From Siniperca chuatsi (Eukaryota > Chordata > Actinopteri > Centrarchiformes > Sinipercidae): 64,000 nt of DNA. Where the stretch lies: positions 16,563,501 to 16,627,500 of the forward strand of contig NC_058047.1 in assembly GCF_020085105.1 (NCBI RefSeq), given 5' to 3'. This document shows, one piece after another, positions 52,111-64,000 of this stretch. A program made the position numbers and the translations under genes. Below the pieces are notes generated by a model. That model saw nothing but the letters and a program-made list of their open reading frames with translations, was not told the origin of the DNA and made no database searches. Position 1 is the first letter of the stretch. Each line of letters starts with the position of its first letter.

Positions 52111-53886
52111 CCAACAGAGAAGCAGGGGTTAGGCTGAAATTTCTCCTCTCACGCTCCCTGTCTTTCACTCACTCACGCACAGACACAGTCATACAGTGTC
52201 CTCAATGTCAGCTGCTAGCCAGCAGCAGGTGTCTGAAGACAGGGTGCACCTCTGTGCTTGGACCCCCCCCCACGTTCTCCTCCGCCTCTGGCCACCTTTG
52301 TTGGGGAAAGACTGGCCGTGAAGAGCGAGCCGACAGCCTGCCTCTCAGATCCTACGTCCACACCACCAAGACACAAAATTCCTTTAATCAAAATGCATCT
52401 GCGCTGGCATCATGACCTCTCCCTCTCTCTATCCGTCTCCCCCTTTTCTCAGCTTGTAGCACCAAATACCTTTGGAGTATCTTTTTACACTCCCAAATAT
52501 AATTCAAACCCTTCTTTGAGTTTCCTCTGTATCCAAATCTGTCCGAGGTGGCAGCTTATTTATCCCTACAGCAACTTGGGGAAAATTAGCTTCAGTCTCT
52601 GTGTCCTTTTACTCCATTAGATAATCCTGCTGTTGTTTTCAGTTATCCTCTATATGGCTGCTGTTCCCTGGCAACAGCATCTCTCTTTCCATCCATAGCT
52701 TCTCCACTGCCTCTGTGTCTCCTCACCCCAGTCTCTTTCATACCCACTACACCCCAACTCTCCCCACACACATTAATTATTCAGCACCTTACTTCACTTG
52801 CACCCAACCAATCACATCAACCCTGTTCGGTTTCCCTGCATAGTATGCTGCTAGCTGCAAAGACTTACTCTGCATACTCCTATAACAGCATCTTTCCACT
52901 AACCCTACAAGCCACAGTAGAAATTATATGTAGGTTAATGTCGTTATGTGACAATTTTATGCCTCTTAGGATTCATAACATAGTTGTATCCTCTATCCTC
53001 AATGGTGTGCAGCTCCTGACGTGATGCCATTAAAACCCAAGGTCGTTTTTACCTTATTAGCTATTTGGAAGATAATGATTTGCATGCAGTTTAATATCAC
53101 ACTGTCAGAGGAGCTGAATGTGATGTTCTTTTTCTTTTTTGCTCTTACTGACTCACTGCCTGGTAGTTGGGTTTACATTAGATTGTATCTCTATCATCTG
53201 TACAAGCGCGACTGTCAGACACACGCGACACTCAGCAGATTCACCGCAGGCAAAGCGAGAGAATTCACCTCAATCTACTTCCGTCTTCGGGTAAACACCG
53301 TTATTTTTAGACAGCAGACGAGGAGAATTTAAGCATTTTAGTATTGTATTTTAAAGTTTTGTGAACTAGGCTGAAATAATTAACTAAATGCTTTTTTGTT
53401 GTCCATTTAGTTTTATGAATTAAGTTTCTTCCCAACATGAGTGATAACGATGACAAATAATTATCCTCATTTCCCCTCTTTCTTTGTTCTTTTCTGCTCT
53501 TTGTTGCTTTTCATTGTAATACTCCTAACTTTCTAGTGTTCCTTTAAATTATTTCTACGTCTCACTTGTCTCACAAGCAAAAAGCTTCCATCTCTGAGAT
53601 AATGTTCACATTTTTGGTGCGCATGCGTAACGCAGTAACGTGAAATAACGAGAGCAAATTATGAAAACCAGTTAATGCTAAAAATGCTACGGTAAATTAA
53701 CTGAAATTATACATTGACACGACATTTTCTCGCTGTGTATTCGTTAATATTTTACTCACTGTGTGTATAAAGTGTGTTTTGTCTTACGCAGTTCCGGTGT
53801 AGCAGAGAAATGTTTACATTGGCAGCAGTAGAGGGGGTGAACTATCTTGACGGTGAGTTTCAGTGTTTCACTGCTGTCTGCCAGTA
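52111..53886. promoter_or_regulatory. Divergent promoter interval between atcay and zfr2
   Basis: atcay is transcribed leftward and zfr2 rightward from this ~1.7-kb interval. TGCGCATGCGTA at 53618-53629 is one mismatch from the NRF1 consensus and lies about 260 bases upstream of the zfr2 start, which suits a housekeeping-type promoter. CpGs cluster around 53.6-54.2 kb. No TATA box stands out. Confidence 0.4.
53618..53629. promoter_or_regulatory. NRF1-like site upstream of zfr2
   Basis: TGCGCATGCGTA against consensus YGCGCAYGCGCR, 11 of 12 positions matching. Placed in the proximal zfr2 promoter. Confidence 0.4.
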
Positions 53887-63126
<9,240 letters not shown>

Positions 63127-64000
63127 GTAAGTTTGTTGATTTGTTATGTAGATGATTAGGGATGTTTTCTTTCCCCCATTGGACCCATTTAATATTGAAT
63201 ACCTACTGCTCCACTACTAATCTGATATAAATGTTTACCTCCGTGGTACAGCAGCACAGTGCACATTTAGCCCTAATGCACACCTACATTCAAATAAAAA
63301 AAAAATTCTGAAGCTACTCGACCATCCGACAAGCAGTTCTGACGGAGTATACTCCTTTTAGTCTTAAACTATAGTGATATAAAGGTTTTAATAGAATTAA
63401 GTGAAGTTGCAATGCAATGTTCACACAATAATGACACTTTATAAGCATTTTGCACCTGCAACATTTGTGCATAATGTCAAAGACAATGGGCATTTGTTTT
63501 TCTCTTCAAATAGACATACTGTATATCTGAATCAGCTTTATTGGCCAAGTATGTGCACACATACACAGAATTTGACTCCATTCCTTAAACAAGTTCTTTA
63601 AACTACAACATTTTGCTTCTCTCTGTGTTTGATTGCTGTGCTGTGTCAACAAATATGTGGGTTTATTTTGAATGTTTTCAGTAATGTGGCTCACATGCAA
63701 ACTTAATGCTCCAAGGATGCAGTGTATCTGTCCCTATTAGTGTCAAAGCAAGGTAAAATTAAATTAACAAAATGAACTGTGTCCTAAAATTTTAACAAAT
63801 CAAATAACTGCTGGTCAACACAAATACTGTGACAAAATGCTTTTCGAGATGGAATTTCTGTAAGACCTGAAATGGTAATGTGTCAGTGGTTATTTACCAA
63901 CCTTTGGAATAGAACTAGAGATAGAAATTAGAGATTAGAAATAGATGATGTTGTGTTTTTCCAACAAATGGGCATATATGATTCCTTAAATTAACTCTCT
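63127..64000 (+). other. zfr2 intron 7, running to the window end
   Basis: Follows the donor GTAAGT at 63127. It contains an A-run near 63297 and AT-rich sequence but no recognised exon; the remaining zfr2 exons lie to the right. Confidence 0.6.

Noticed and set aside
53810-53852. Possible upstream zfr2 mini-exon ending in the donor GACG|GTGAGT
   Set aside because: The next usable acceptor before the conserved start is about 30 bases away, too short for an intron. It may still be 5' UTR.

Overview
The window is teleost-type vertebrate nuclear DNA. Its genes are split into many short exons with GT..AG junctions. Introns and spacers are AT-rich and full of CA, TA and CAAA microsatellites, a tRNA-derived SINE, several hAT-type elements with 8-bp target duplications and a decayed Tc1/mariner-like copy. 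Nothing bacterial (operons, CRISPR, Shine-Dalgarno sites) is visible.

Six protein-coding genes can be reconstructed. In order: the 3' part of a Largen/INSYN1-family gene (+, 1-3996); mydgf (-, 9285-15472); a lysyl oxidase of the LOX/LOXL1/LOXL5 subgroup (-, 22328-27024); nmrk2 (-, 33813-36985); atcay, encoding caytaxin (-, 44206-50172); and the 5' half of zfr2 (+, 53887-63126 and beyond). For mydgf, the lysyl oxidase, nmrk2 and atcay the exons sum to multiples of three (498, 1608, 606 and 1107 nt) with in-phase junctions. That is strong internal support for the models. In zfr2, exon 5 is one base short of the length its flanking phases require.

The set mydgf / nmrk2 / atcay / zfr2 matches human 19p13.3, where ZFR2, ATCAY and NMRK2 are neighbours and MYDGF lies nearby. 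Human 5q23 carries PRR16 (Largen) and LOX, 15q24 carries INSYN1 and LOXL1, 9q21 carries NMRK1 and PRUNE2, and ZFR is on chromosome 5. The window therefore looks like one member of an ancient whole-genome-duplication paralogon. It keeps a third Largen/INSYN1-type gene and a LOX-type gene that I believe mammals lack at this locus. This is the most interesting large-scale observation.

Layout: 1-5.1 kb, Largen/INSYN1-like gene; 5.1-9.3 kb, repeats and probable mydgf 3' UTR; 9.3-15.5 kb, mydgf, with a possible plus-strand terminal exon in one intron; 15.5-22.3 kb, gene-poor spacer with hAT-type and LTR-like remnants; 22.3-27.0 kb, lysyl oxidase; 27.0-33.5 kb, repeat-rich spacer with a very long TA tract; 33.5-37.0 kb, nmrk2; 37.0-44.2 kb, spacer and probable long atcay 3' UTR; 44.2-52.1 kb, atcay with a probable non-coding first exon; 52.1-53.8 kb, divergent atcay/zfr2 promoter interval; 53.9-64 kb, zfr2 with transposons in introns 1 and 3.

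The genes do not form one pathway. They cover a synaptic or translation-linked adaptor, a secretory-pathway growth factor, extracellular-matrix cross-linking, NAD+ salvage, a neuronal CRAL-TRIO adaptor and a nuclear RNA-binding protein.
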